Positions 26,378 to 39,299 are shown, numbered from the stretch's first letter. The stretch: 64,000 bases of DNA from Talpa occidentalis (GCF_014898055.3 NW_023605194.1:57575361-57639360), one strand, 5' to 3'. The notes: a model not told the origin generated them from the sequence alone. A program made the numbers and translations.

Positions 26378-27197
26378 CAGAGTAAACTTTTAGAGTGAAA
26401 TATAAAACTCACATGTATAACAAAAATTTTCTAAACAAACCAAAGGTATAGTACAATTCAGAGACCATGAACCCAAAAGAAGTTAAATAATCAAGCAGGT
26501 TATTGTTACTATGAGATTATTATTATCAGTAGTAGTAAGTTACTATCACTCTTTATTCATCCAGAAGTAGGTTAATGATTAATGTGATTCAGGAGGAGAA
26601 ACGTCCATATTTCTTTGAAGGACAAAAATCAGTGTGATGGGATATGACTTCTGTGATGGAGAGGGGAGGACATAATCCCTGAAGTAATGTGAGCAGAGAA
26701 AGTATTTATGTGACTGAAAAATTCACAAATATCAACAAAAAGGTCCTAAATAAGAAATGGATGGAAGGTTGTAGTGAGAAAATTCTGTTAAAGTTTATAC
26801 ATCCAGAAATGGACTATTTCTTGAGGAGAATTATCTTCATGTGCCAAAAGACTAGAGTATGGTTATGGAATAGAACTGATGCAGTGAGAGCTCAAAGATG
26901 GATGAACTATTATCCATACTTATGACTTTCACAATGGTTTATTGCATGTGCCATGTACAAGAAGATGATCAAGTCCATTCAGAAACCAAAAATTTATTTT
27001 TTAAGAATTTTTAAAAATTTTTTGTTAGGATAAAAGTGCATGTGAATGATGTAGCATAGTAACCTTCTAGAAAAAAAAAAAACATTAAAATAAAGAAATA
27101 AAACATTTAAGTTATGAAGAGGAAGATTTAAGTAACAATAAAGCCCGAATGATCTTTTTTCCTTTTGAGGATGCTTTTATTAGTTTTGTAACTTTTT

Positions 27198-27456
27198 TTT
27201 TTTTTTATTGAGGCCACCTTGGCTTACAACACTATATATGATTAGAGGAATCATATACATATGCTAGGGGAATAGGTTCACATCTCTGTCATGCCACACC
27301 CACTACCAAAGCACCCATAATAATCTACCACTGACCTTTGGGTCTCCTCTTTGTTCTTCTCTTCCATCAACCCCTTCTGGTAGCTTCAATTCTTCAATCA
27401 TATTTCTAGGGTTTGTTTTGGGTGTTTCAAAATCTGTTCCAGTGTTTTACATATTT
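27198..27456 (-). mobile_element. L1 3' UTR fragment
   Basis: A T-run, then 'attgaggccaccttggcttac', then the family's 'ccacacccactacc' and 'aatctaccactgac' words in reverse L1 order. Only the 3' UTR is present. Confidence 0.65.
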
Positions 27457-28123
27457 TTTAAAAGGTCTAGTAAACATGACTTTTTAAAACCTATATCTCA
27501 TTTTTGACAATTTACCCCAAATGCACAATAAAATTCATGAAATAAAATGACATTTCTGGGTTAAAATTACTAATTTCATACCCAAACTTTTGTGTTAAGT
27601 GATGATTTGTTTCAGGAAAGGAATGTTAAAACAAAAACAACTTCATCTCTTTAGGCAAAATTTAGCTATTATCATAATTTAGCAAATTAGAAAATCTGAA
27701 ATGAAATTGTTTGTTTATTGAAATTAGAGTTTAATTTGTAAGGACTGTGAAAAGGAGCTCAATATGCCAAGCCATAACTATGCTTTTATAGTAATCATCT
27801 TTCTTTTCTAAATGTGATTGTGTTGTTAGTTTATTTTAAAATATAAAAATGTATAATTGTGTAATACATAATTGAATAAATTAAAAACAGGATGTATATT
27901 ATGATCTCATCTACGTAAGTTTAAAAAATGTGCATAACCATTCTATGTTAAACATCAGAATAGTGATAGGAAGCTCAGTATGTCTGGAAGTGCATGAAAG
28001 ATACTCTGGGATGCTGATAATGTTTTATTTTTTTGGTGTAGGTGCTAGTCACATGAATGGGCATATTTACAACATTTTAGTGAGCTGTATGCTTATGATT
28101 TTTACATTTTGTTCATGTTCTCT

Positions 28124-28384
28124 TTCTTTTTAAAAAAGATTTATTTATTTATGCATAGAAAAACTAGGGTGTAGGCCAGAGGTATGGATGGCAGGACAGG
28201 AGGACAGGGAGAGGATTACCCAGAGACAGAGTTGGGAGCAGAACAGGCAGATCTACTGAAACACACTGCTGAGGGGAGCAGCAGCAAGACAGAAAAGGTC
28301 TGCATCCCCATAAATGGGTTAGCTCCCTGACCAAGGATAGTGTGATAGCTCTGAGACTTAACCCTTATGACACCAGGGAGGCTC
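28124..28384 (-). mobile_element. Older-subfamily SINE, diverged
   Basis: Reverse copy flanked by ttgttcatgttctct (28109-28123) and ttgttcatgttttct (28385-28399). It has a small local duplication (ggcaggacaggaggacagg) and a degraded B box. Confidence 0.85.
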
Positions 28385-29478
28385 TTGTTCATGTTTTCTA
28401 TACTTCCATGAAGTTTACATTATTTTAGTGGAAGTTCTCATGTTAACCCTAAATTAAAAAATAAAGCAAGCCAAATCCTGAATCACTAGAAAAATCTTTA
28501 CACAGAGTTTATTTGAAATGGCCATCAAGGGAGTCATCTGGATAGGCACCCAAAAAAAAAAAAAAAAAAACCCAGCTACCTGACTGACAGGAATGCTGGG
28601 ACTTTACAGGGGGAGATGGAGTGTGAAGGAAATTCATGGCTCCACATTTCCAGGTCCAAATTCCAAATAGTTGCTGGGCAGTCTCGATGACAGGAGTCAA
28701 GGTATATGACTTTCCTAGGAGAGTGTTTTCTGTCACTAATAAATGTTTCTTTTGATACTATCAACCCCGAAAGGGAACAGACAATTTTATTAGGGATATA
28801 ACACAATCAATTTTCCAAGTTCCCATGAATTTAGGTGAAGCCAGTTAATGGTTAATCATGAGGAGGGAATGCTGGAAGAGAGAGCAAATGTTAGAGTTAA
28901 TTCCATTTATCCTTAATTTTTAGTCTAGGGGAGCTGAGGTTTTTGTTGTTGCAAAATTGATGGGATCTAGCTATACTCTTTATACATCTCTGGGCTTATT
29001 GGTTAAATATTCTGAAATTTGATTTATCTTATTGCCATTTGAGATAATTTAGTACTTTTTTGCTGTTTTTCCCACTACTTAAGTTTAAATCAAAAGTAGT
29101 CTCATGCTATGTTTTTACACTAGACAGTGGTTGGGTAAACAACCAGTCCCATCTTTAAGCCAATTTGAATCTGTCCAGAGTTGAACCCATAGACATGCCA
29201 ATGAAAACACTTGTCATTAACTAGACTGTTAGTGTCTATGTTCTTTGTATTCAAGGTGAATAGTTGTTATCATTTTAATAACAATTACTTAGTTGGGTCA
29301 ACAGGGCTGAATAGTTGTTATTAGACCCAAAAACCTATCAATCGAGATAATATCTAAGAGAAAAAAAGCATTTAGGGGGACTGTATTGTTACAAAAAATT
29401 TCAAACAGAAGAAAAGTCCTATAATTAAGATTTTTATCTTTTCCTTCATATTTATAATCTTTTCTCCTCCCTTCCTAG

Positions 29479-29703
<225 letters not shown>

Positions 29704-30271
29704 TAAAACTTTATTAATGCTGGTTGAGTGTTACATAGAATACTAGCCAGAGGTGAGTTTTCAACTGCTAGAACTAGTAAATTTATTTGAGCAGGTTTTC
29801 TATAATATAAGTGTGATTAATTTTCATTTAAGCTATTGATAGCTATAGGTTAGAGTAGGAAAAAAAAACAGTTTAATGGTCATTCAGACATTTGGAAAAT
29901 GCATAATATTTTTTTTTATATGATTGTGACAATAATCCCATAAGCATTGCATTTCTATTTGGTCTGCAGTTAACTGGAGCACCTTAAAATTTTAAAATGA
30001 TTCACGAGTTGTGCTGTAGAAATTAAAATGTATGAAATTTTTATTACTTTCAGATCATTTGTAATTAAGCAAACTAAGGAAATATTTTGGGGCAAAGATG
30101 TGTTCCAATCAACGTGATTTCCTTGTTTTACCAAAATCCCCCTTTGATGATCCTTGACTATATATTTCTTCAGTCAATAGTATCACTTTTATGTTACTTT
30201 TTTTTTTCCCTTGGGCTATATACAAGCTCAGTAACAGAACATCCCCATGGGCAGTTTGAGGTTAACATTTT

Positions 30272-30385
30272 TTTTTTTTTTCTAAATGGAGGTAACATTG
30301 GTTTACAACACTGTATATAATACAGAGATATAGGATAGGATTATACCTCTTCAGATGTGTGACATGCCTGATATTAAAATATATT
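30272..30385 (-). mobile_element. L1 3' UTR fragment
   Basis: A T-run, then 'aggtaacattggtttacaac' and 'acactgtatataata', the typical reverse-strand end of L1. About 110 bp. Confidence 0.65.
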
Positions 30386-30401
30386 AAAAATATTGGGTCC
30401 T

Positions 30402-30669
30402 GGCCTCCCCTGGTGGTGCAGCGGTTGAGCGCTGGGCTGTGAAGCTGCCTGCAGCCTCTGCAGTGCCGGTTCGATCCCCGGCCACCGGCGAGGGTCCCAC
30501 ATGGCGCGACAGACCTCTCCTGCTGCACTCGCTGCTCCCCTCAGCAGTGTATTTCGTTAGTCTGTCTGTTCTGTTCCCTGCTCTGGCTCTGGTGAATTCT
30601 TTCACCCTCCTGTGCTTCTGACTGTACCCAGTGCTTGTATAAATAAATAAATAAATCTTTAAAAAAAAA
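30402..30669 (+). mobile_element. Young SINE, forward
   Basis: Near-consensus head with the A box in cagcggttgagcgct and the B box ggttcgatcccc. It sits directly in front of an older SINE in the same orientation. The short word aaatattgg repeats on both sides, consistent with its target duplication. Confidence 0.93.
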
Positions 30670-30674
30670 TATTG

Positions 30675-30937
30675 GGGCCTCCCTGGTGACCCAGGGGTTA
30701 AATCTTAGCACTAGCACTGCAAAGCACTCCAGTGGCAAATCAGCCTGAGTTCATTCCTAGGCTAGGGAGCTAACATACATGGTACAGCAGACCTCTCCTG
30801 TCTCGCTCGCTAGCTGCTCCCCTCAGCAGTGTATCTCAGATCTGCCTGTTCTGCTCCCCAATCTGTCTCTGGTAGATCCTCCCAACCCCCACTTATGGCC
30901 TACACCCCAGTTCTTCTCTGTAAAAATAAATAAAAAT
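30675..30937 (+). mobile_element. Older-subfamily SINE, head-to-tail with the previous one
   Basis: Starts gggcctccctggtgaccc and ends taaaaataaataaaaat. The B box is degraded (gagttcattcct). Confidence 0.88.
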
Positions 30938-31749
30938 AAAATATTACAATAAAGGAACAATTCTTTTAAAAATTATTGAAAATATTAAACACCAATATAT
31001 CTACAATATGGAATCTACCAACTTGAACATTTGAGTTATTTAGACTCTTTTTCTGATGAATCCATTAAAAGTTTTAAATAGAATTATTATTGGAATTAAT
31101 TTTCACATAAGGACAGAATCAAGTATAATTTGCATTTTATTCGTTGTAACTTACTAAGCCTTCACTTTCCACAGCATTCATTAAGTTCTCTGGACAAATA
31201 AATCTTCAGATATGTGCAGATGAAATGATCAGATATCTTTCTTCTAGATAATAGTAAAGACCAATAATCATGTTTATGGTCAGAATGAAGGCAAGAGCAT
31301 TCTCATTTTTAAGAGTAAAACTTCAATAAAGTACACAAAGGCCCACATAATCCATGAAGCTAACATAGGAAATATTAAGTTCAACATAGATTGTTGATCA
31401 AATTAAAATCTGTAAACTTTATATAAAATTATTTTGTCATTTTTCTTATTAAACTTTGCACATTGTTAAGTAAGGTCACTACAGTAAGTATAATTAAAAT
31501 ATACAAACATAAGAATATATAATCATATATATGTATATATAATGTATGTAAGCAATGTGAAGTTTATAGGGTGTGTATGTGGACTCTATAAGCTATTGTG
31601 TAAGAGTTTAAAAATATACCTTTAAAATTATCGAAACTATAGTTGCACACAAAGAAATTGGATTCAAAGAAATTCTAATGTGATATATTTGTAAATCATA
31701 ATTTATATACAAGGACAAATTTCTCACAAAAGAATATTTATGATAAAAT

Positions 31750-32060
31750 TTGAAAGCCTTCTAGTCAAGAGAAGGAGATATGGAAGGAAATAAGGCTCTT
31801 ATGCAGAGAACATGTGGCTAGACTAAGCAGGAAGAGAAATGATGAATGACTGATGTTTACTCACTTGGCTTTGAAGAGTGAGAGAAGAAAAATGAAAGAA
31901 AGATTGGACTGGAGATAGAAGTAGGTGTTACATATAAAAGTTGTGGGCCATCTTAAAAATATTGGAGCTCTTTCCAAAAGTAATAGGAAACTATTTAATT
32001 TTTTTTTTTTTACTAATGAGTGAATATAAGATTTTTACTTTAGATAAAACCTTCTTTATT
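31750..32060 (-). mobile_element. Probable L2 relic
   Basis: 'gtgggccatcttaaaaata', 'aagtaataggaaactattt' and 'gagtgaatataagat' follow the order of the antisense L2 3' part. It is strongly diverged. Confidence 0.4.
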
Positions 32061-32208
32061 CATGTAATTCTGAGTCTCCTGAAGACACTCCTGCCATGTT
32101 AAGTAGTAGCTTTTGTTTATGTATTTGTTTAATTTTCCTTCCACCAGTCTTCCTAGACCCATTGGCAGAATAGGATCCTCAGTGCACAATAAAAACTTTA
32201 TTCTCTCT

Positions 32209-32479
32209 CTTTTTTTTTAAGATTTATTTATTTATTTATTTATACAAGCACTGGCCACAGTCAGAAACGCTGGAGGGTGAGAGAATTCACCAGAGTCAGA
32301 GCAGGGACCAGAACAGGCAGACCGATGAAGTACACTGCTGAGGGGAGCAGCAGGCAGCAGGAGAGGTCCGCGCGCCATGTGGGATCCTCGCAGGCGGCCG
32401 GGATGGAACCAGCGCTGCAGAGGCTGCGGGCAGCGTCGCAACCCAGCACTCAACCACTGTGCCACCAGTGGAGGCCCAG
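32209..32479 (-). mobile_element. Young SINE, reverse
   Basis: Flanked by aactttattctctct (32194-32208) and aactttattttcttt (32480-32494). The body is close to the younger consensus, with a point change in the B box. Confidence 0.9.
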
Positions 32480-32739
32480 AACTTTATTTTCTTTATGTGA
32501 TTCTGTCACTCACTGTCTCACATTATTTTTGTGCACTTCCAAACATTGAGTTAATGCTAAACAAATATCAGTAAGTTTAGCTTCTGAGTTACCATTATCA
32601 TATTCAAAAGTTCTCCTATCTTAATTTTTGGTAATACATTGAAAATGTGATTGTTTCAATATGCTTAATTCACAATTCCTTTAATGCCTTTTCTCCCATG
32701 GCTCTATCTTCTACCCTACTACAAGAACTTGAAACCAGT

Positions 32740-33060
32740 TATTTTGTATTAATGATTACTACAACACCTCTAGACTCTCATTTTAAACCTCCTACACTTT
32801 GACCATAATTCAGATGTGTTTGGGTAATTCCAGCATTCTTTTGCCCCCATCTGGTTTGATCATCAATCAATTTATCCTTCTATTTTTCCCCCCTCCCTCT
32901 GCTTATTTGTATTCTCTTCCCTGCTTACTAGCTTTATAACACTTTTATGAATTATTATTAGCACTTAATCTCATAAAAATTCAATTTCCTTGACCCTTCC
33001 CAACATCATACTCAATTGTCATAACCCTAACTGTAGTTAATTCCACTTTCTCCTTTCTCC
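32740..33060 (+). mobile_element. Possible L2 relic
   Basis: 'gattactacaacacctctag' resembles the L2 word for 'gattattacaacagcctcc'. The neighbouring sequence is too diverged for a firm call. Confidence 0.35.
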
Positions 33061-33677
33061 AGAACTATGCCCATGTGAAATATGTCTGCAAATATATATA
33101 TATATATATGTATATATAATTGAGTAATTAGTCTTAATTTAAATTAATGATTATAGTCCTTAAGTGAGCTTTTACATCATCCAGTAACCATGTAGACTTT
33201 CTGGTTACCACTCTTTTTTGCTTATCTCTTCTGTCACTGTTCATTTCTTTCCAATAGTCTTTGCCAGTTCATTCCTTCCACTAACCTTTTAGTATTGATA
33301 TATTTCTCATTGATTCTCTTTTCTGTAAGTTCCCTATGACTCAGTAAACTCATTCAGACATATAACTTTAAATTATCTATATACTTAGATCTCTCAAATG
33401 TATCTTTTCCTCAGGTTCACTCCTAGAGATCGTATTTATGTATCTGCTTGTATATGGAACAATTACACTTGAATGTCTAATAATGATGTCTAATGTTTCA
33501 TAACTGAACTCTTTCTGATCATATTTCTCCCATATATAGTCTTTCCAATCACTTGATGACCAAATCATCTTTGAGTAACTTAGGCTAATATTTCATGTTT
33601 CTTTCTCTCTTAAACCACATGTTCAATCCCTCAGTAAATACTGATGTATAAATATAAATATTTAACACCAATAAATA

Positions 33678-33733
33678 CCTTGTGTGTATATATATATACA
33701 CTATATATATAGTATACATATATATGTGTGTAT
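33678..33733. repeat. Palindromic (TA)/(TG) simple repeat
   Basis: gtgtgtatatatatatacac followed by a nearly self-complementary tatatagtatacatata run. Confidence 0.8.
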
Positions 33734-33948
33734 GATCTGCACATTTTCAGTTATTTTAATATTAATACTTGGTTGAAACCACCAGTAGGTTTCACCTGTG
33801 TCACTATACAAACTTACTAACTTGTCTCCATGCTTTATACTCTTGACCAACTGAAGTCTTTTTTTTTATTATTATTATAGCAGTCACAGTGATTTCTTAA
33901 AATAGAATTCAGGTTTTGTGAGTTCTCTTTTTAAAACCTCCTAATATT

Positions 33949-34242
33949 GGGCCTCCCTGGTGGCGCAGCGGTTGAGCGCTGGGTTGCGAAGCTGCCCGCG
34001 GCCTCTGCAGCGCCGGTTCGATCCCCGGCTGCTCCCCGGCCACCGGAGGAGGGTCCCACATGGCGCAGACCTCTCCTGCCGCCCGCTGCTCCCCTCAGCA
34101 GTGTACTTCACTTCTGCCTGCTCTGCTCCTCGCTCTGGCTCTGGTGAATTCTCTCACCCTCCCGCGCTTCTGACTGTACCCAGTGCATGTATAAACAAAC
34201 AGACAAATAGACAAACAAATAAATAAATAAACAAAAAAAAAA
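33949..34242 (+). mobile_element. Young SINE of the subfamily with an 11-bp insert, forward
   Basis: Flanked by a perfect 17-bp duplication, taaaacctcctaatatt, at 33932-33948 and 34243-34259. The A box is tggcgcagcgg and the B box is ggttcgatcccc. The inserted GGCTGCTCCCC follows the B box. The tail is a variant aaacaaacagac repeat. It splits the L2 copy. Confidence 0.95.
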
Positions 34243-35192
34243 TAAAACCTCCTAATATTATACATTGCTTTTAGAGAAATATTGAAGTTATTACTGAATA
34301 CCATGAAGTCCTTGATAAGTTGATCTTCTATGGTTGCATGTTCTACTCTTCTCCCTCTAACTGATTTAACCTCAGTAATACTGTTCAATTTGTTGTTCCT
34401 CAAACACCCCAAAATGTTCTCATTTCGAACTTTTGCAGGGACTCTGCCTATAATGTTCTTTCTCCAAATGTTTTCGTGACTAGCTCCCTCAACCTTTTCA
34501 AATATTTGCAAGGATATTTTTCACAAGGAAGGAAGGCTTCTTCAAGCACCCTATTTAATAATGCAAATGGCCATTACCTCACATTCTTTCTTTTTAATGA
34601 AACTATTCTATTTATGTCCATTCCCCTCTACCTCCACGAGCTCCATGAGGAGAGGTTTTGTTGTTGTTTTTTAAATATTTAGTGTATGCCAATGTATATC
34701 ATGCCATTGGAATAATTTCTGACATATATTGAACATTCCATGTCTATTCAATGAATGGGTGGTCTGTTGCTTAAAATGTGAATTAACAGTTCTACAAGAG
34801 AAGTCTATGAAACTGAGGATCCCAAAAATCATTTTCTGGGCCAACAAAATCAATTTTTTTCTTGAGTATATTAGAACATTATTTTCTTTTTTGTCCCTAC
34901 ATTTGTACTGCTGTCGCCATTGTGTGCCATTGTGTGCTTCATAGCCATACATGATCAGATAAAGTCATTTTCAATTAATAATGTCCACACTTAAACAAAC
35001 CGTATTACTTTTAACAAATCCATTCTTGACTAAAAACCTTTTTAACATTTTGTGCAATGAAATGAAAGTATACAGAAAACATTTTTGCTATAAAAGGGAG
35101 TATGAAGACTGTTTCAAGGAAAAGTACTATGACAGTTGAGTTAGTTTCTTTTTTTTCAAGGAATAGTATTTTATTTGAAAGAACAACTTAGA

Positions 35193-35407
35193 GGGCTTCC
35201 CCGGTGGTGCAGCGGTTGAGTGCTGGGTTGAGAAGCTGCCTGCAGCCTCTGCGGTGCAGGTTCGATCCCCGGCTGCGCCCCTGCTGCGCCCCGGCTGCGC
35301 CCCGGCTGCCCAGCCATCGGAGGGTCCCGCATGGCTCTCACCCTCCCGCGCTTCTGACTGTACCCAGTGCTTGTATAAATAAATCTTTAAAAAAAAAAAA
35401 AAAAAAG
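35193..35407 (+). mobile_element. SINE with tripled insert and internal deletion
   Basis: Flanked by gaaagaacaacttaga (35177-35192) and gaaagaagaacttaga (35408-35423). After the B box the segment ggctgcgcccc occurs about three times in tandem (35269-35303). The middle of the body (about 95 bp, from the CAGACCTCTCC word to CTCTGGTGAATT) is missing. It ends in an A18 run. Confidence 0.92.
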
Positions 35408-35984
35408 GAAAGAAGAACTTAGAAGCAAAGTATGGTTATTCAGATTGAATTTTTGGTGGGCATTTACACAAAATTGAATGAAGTGAGTGAGCCTATTACT
35501 TTAAGAAAGCAATAGTATTTGTTGCTAAAGATACCATACAAGTTTTGAAGCATCAATTAGAACACTGGAAAGTTTGTATTCTCCACTGTGGACTTGATCG
35601 CTGCCCTTTATTTAGTTTCCTGATAAGATCAGCGGTCATATGAAAGAATTCATTTTTTTCTTGGTATTATGTAATGAAATGTGTCAACATTTGAAAAATC
35701 AATAGTCTTCAGTGAACCAATTTTCCAAATGACCAATGCAAGAAGTTGTTAAAGGGCCATTCATGGGGAAAAGATCTATTCAAAGAACAGGTAGCTAAAT
35801 GTATTTTAATGTAACTGAAATGGTTTTACATTATAATCAAAACTATCCTTGAAAAAACTACTTCAGTTTTGATATAGAATAATATATACAATTATCTTAA
35901 AAAAAGATTATTAAAATACTTCTTCCAGTTGTGATTGGTCCAGCGAAACATAAGGGTCTCATCATTGAGTTTTGCTATTCAGTA

Positions 35985-36295
35985 TATTAGCTATTTGTCA
36001 TAAGTGCTGAGTACATTAACTACTGAGCACTTGAAATATGGCTAGGTCACATTAACATGTCATAAATATAAAATATACCTGGGTTTCAAAAACTTAGTAT
36101 AAAAAAAAACAGAACTGAAATTTCTCCTTAGTGGGTTGTTTTATATTGACTATATGTTGGAGAGGTAATGTATCCAATATATTAGCTTAAATATATTATT
36201 GAATTAAAGTCACTATATTGTACCTTCATTTTGTGGGTATCAGAAAATTTTCAGTTACATATCTTGGGTGTATTTGTGGCTCACACTATATTTTT
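35985..36295. repeat. Ancient interspersed repeat with GAGCACTTGAAAT motif
   Basis: Contains 'gagcacttgaaatatggc', then a decayed AT-rich middle, then 'gtggctcacactatattttt' and 'attggatgacactg'. The same order appears at 43845-44095. I know this as a common old mammalian repeat but cannot assign the family name with certainty. Confidence 0.5.
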
Positions 36296-36814
36296 ATTGG
36301 ATGACACTGTAAACTTATATGGAAATAAAGGCAACAATAGGAAAGAAAGGGCTTTTTTAGGAAGAACTAAAAGGACTTAGAAATAATAAAATCTATAAAT
36401 TTGTGACATGTTTTTAGAATTTTGTGTTTCACAAATGTTATTTCTTTTTATTTTTCACCATACCTAGAATTTTTAATCCACTGTAAAGTTTGGTAGAATG
36501 GTAGAATATGATTTTACGTTTTCATTAAAATAAATAAAATTAATTTTATAAGCAGAATGTTTTAAAAATTGGTATAATACAAGGATGTGTGTATTTCTGG
36601 AAATGAATGGTGGTTATACTGGGAGTGTAACATAAAATCTAATAATTCTAGACATCTTTGCTAGAGATGTTAGAAGAAACCAAAGTTTCATTTATTTGAA
36701 AGATAAAAAAATTAAACTATAACAGCTTATTTTCTTTACTTGAAGTGTGAAAATGTATGCATTCTATATAAATCATATATTAGAACTTTATGGAGATTTA
36801 AAATTTGATTCATT

Positions 36815-37005
36815 ATTTTATTATATTTTTATTAAGATAATGCTTTACAGCACTGTATGGGATTTAGAGATATAAGTTCATAACTCTGTAGATATGTATA
36901 CTCACCACACTCACCCATAATTGTCCACTATAGTTAATTAGGAATCCTCCTCCTCTTTGATCCCTATCCCAGACACCCACCGTCTGGTGTCCTCAATGCT
37001 ATATC
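36815..37005 (-). mobile_element. L1 3' UTR fragment
   Basis: 'ttattaagataatgctttac', 'ctcaccacactcacccataa' and 'cacccaccgtctggtg': the reverse-strand L1 3' UTR. It is followed directly by a second L1 3' end. Confidence 0.65.
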
Positions 37006-37007
37006 GT

Positions 37008-37744
37008 TATTTTATTTATTGATGTAACATTGGTTTACGGCACTGTATATGCTGTATAGGATCACATCTTTAGACATCTTAGATGTCCACCACCAAGGCT
37101 CCCATATTTCTCCACCAAAGTCAATGTGCCCCCTGCCCACTTTACTGTCTCCCCTCCTCTACAGTCTGATTTTTAAGGTTTGGTATTGTTTTGTTTTTCT
37201 ATATTCCACATATAAATGAAACCATCCTGTATTTCTTTCGCCTCCTGAATCATTTCATTTTGTAAAATCTCTTCCAGTTCCATCCATGTTGCAGCAAGTG
37301 CCAAGATTCTATTTCATTTAATATTTGTGTAGTATTCCATTGTGTATATATAACACATTTAGATTTGTTTCTTAGCCATTCATCTAGCATTGGGCATTAG
37401 TTTTTTTTCCATCACTCAGCTATTGTAAATAGGGCTGCAATGAACATAGGGGTGTAGATGTACTTTCCAATGCGTGTCTTTTCATCCCTCGGGTAGATAT
37501 ATAGCAGTGGTATTGCTGGCTCATATGGTGCACCTATTTTTAATATTTTGAGAAAACACCATACTACTTTCTGTAAGAGATGGACACGTCTGCATTCCCA
37601 CCAAAACTGTATAAGGGCTCCTTTTTCTACACACTCTTACCAATACTTGATATCTACTCTTTTTAATATGGGCCATTCTCACAGGTATGAGATTGTACAT
37701 TATTGTGCATTTGATTTGCATTTCCCTGACGATAAGTGATGATG
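37008..37744 (-). mobile_element. 5'-truncated old L1
   Basis: A reverse L1 3' UTR ('gatgtaacattggtttacgg') and then the ORF2 C-terminal part with PVRMA and a decayed RVCRKRS...LVGMQ segment. Truncated at about 37744, where L1 similarity stops inside ORF2. Confidence 0.75.
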
Positions 37745-38544
37745 CAGAAGGAAGGGAAAAAGGCAGAAGCAACATTCGCCTATATATATGTAGAGTTTTT
37801 CATTATATATATTTACTACTAGAGGCAAAAAAATACATTTCCACACAATTTGTGTATTTTTATTTCTCAGAGTCAATTAGAACTGGAAAATTAGGCTCAC
37901 ACTGTTTCAAAAGATCTCTGACTAGTTGGAAATATTTCACGTAATATTTCAGATTTTCTTTTCCTGGATTATGGAAAGATTTGGCAAATCTATACCTGTT
38001 ATCTCACATGAAATGTGTACTATAAATGAGTAGTCCTTTCCTTCTTTAGATAAATCGTGTTCTATGATTCCAAAAACTTAGTATAAGTTTTCATTTTTCC
38101 TGTCATTTTAATCCATACATTAAATATTTCACTCATTGTGTTTCCTGCCAGGTACTGAAGGCATGTATGCTGGTGACTCTTGATGGGCTATCTATGAAAG
38201 CTATATGTAGAGAAGTAGAGAAGTTTGCATATAAATTGAAATTATATGTATCTAATATATGCATCAAAAATTATTCTATGTGATAGATTATATTCACACA
38301 TATGCTACTAAATATACCTAATCCAAAGTATTGAATTAATGTCTCTGGTGCACATGCATTTAAACAATTTTAATAGTACATATTGTATATTTGCATAGGC
38401 CAGTATATGATTTCATTTAACATTTTTATATCAGTATTGTGTAATAGTAAAGAACACATATGCTAGAGTCAGACAGTGTTTAAATTTTGGCCAAGTTATT
38501 AAACCTCCCTTTATTAGTTTTCTTATTTAAAAACTGGAATTGTA

Positions 38545-38765
38545 GGCAGCAGCTCTCCTGCCATGTATGACCATGCAGGTGTTTCTTTTCACCAACTCTC
38601 TCCCTTTGCAAAACAGCAGAGGCAGCTCTCCTCCCAAGGCTGCCCCTCTGTGACCATGCAAGCCTCTCTTCTAACAAACCTGTCCGGTTCAGGGGCAAAT
38701 CTTTCTTCTTGCTTGTGTCTGTGCAAGCATCCTTGACTTCCCTTCCTTTTCCTTTTTATAGTAAA
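38545..38765. repeat. Unclassified interspersed repeat, copy 1
   Basis: The first 95 bp (38545-38640) are clearly related to 63826-63923: both have tgaccatgcag or tgactatgcag, cttt/ctcttcaccaac, ccctttgcaaa, cagcag and ggcagctctcc. The sequence ends with ttttatagtaaacctgctc and gaaaaataaa, which looks like a polyadenylation region of an LTR. I cannot name the family. Confidence 0.5.
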
Positions 38766-39299
38766 CCTGCTCTTTTGAATATGAAAAATAAATTGGAATG
38801 ACAGTAATAACTACCTGAGACAGCGGTTGTTAGATTCAAGTAATTTAAAACCTATAGATTATTGAAAGAATAGGTAAATCTATGTTGTGAGCACAGAATA
38901 AATAGTTTTTTCTTCCATTTTTCTAAATATGAACCATGAAGGAATTCAGAAAATGTTAAATGAATAGGACAGATTCATAAATTTACTTAATTAGCTGATT
39001 TTAGCTCCATATGTAAATATATATCTGCATGAATATATCTCATCTGCACAAAAATAAAGTTGGTGAAAGCAGACATGAAAGTTATATATGATGATTTCAT
39101 AGAATGAATTTGAGTAAGTCTTAGCTCTGTTCTTAGTCACAGTGAATAAATGATTTCCCAACATTCGTAAAATCTATAGGGCCGGCTTTCCATTGTTCTG
39201 TGTTCTTTTATAACAAAATTAAAAACCAATATATTGGTCAAAGTGGTTAATTGTATGTTGAAGGATGAAATTGGATATTTTAGTGGTGTTCTACAGGTA

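Larger units (their letters stand above)
33250..34770 (+). mobile_element. Long L2 LINE relic, split by a SINE
   Basis: Ordered L2 words on the plus strand: 'cttgaatgtctaataatgat', 'aactgaactctttctgatc', 'ttcaatccctcagtaaat', 'gcagtcacagtgatttctta', 'tgaataccatgaagtcc', 'gttgttcctcaaac', 'gtgactagctccctcaacc' and finally 'tctattcaatgaatgggtgg'. About 1.2 kb of L2 is left after removing a (TA)-type microsatellite and the SINE at 33949-34242. It is an ancient, dead element. Confidence 0.75.
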
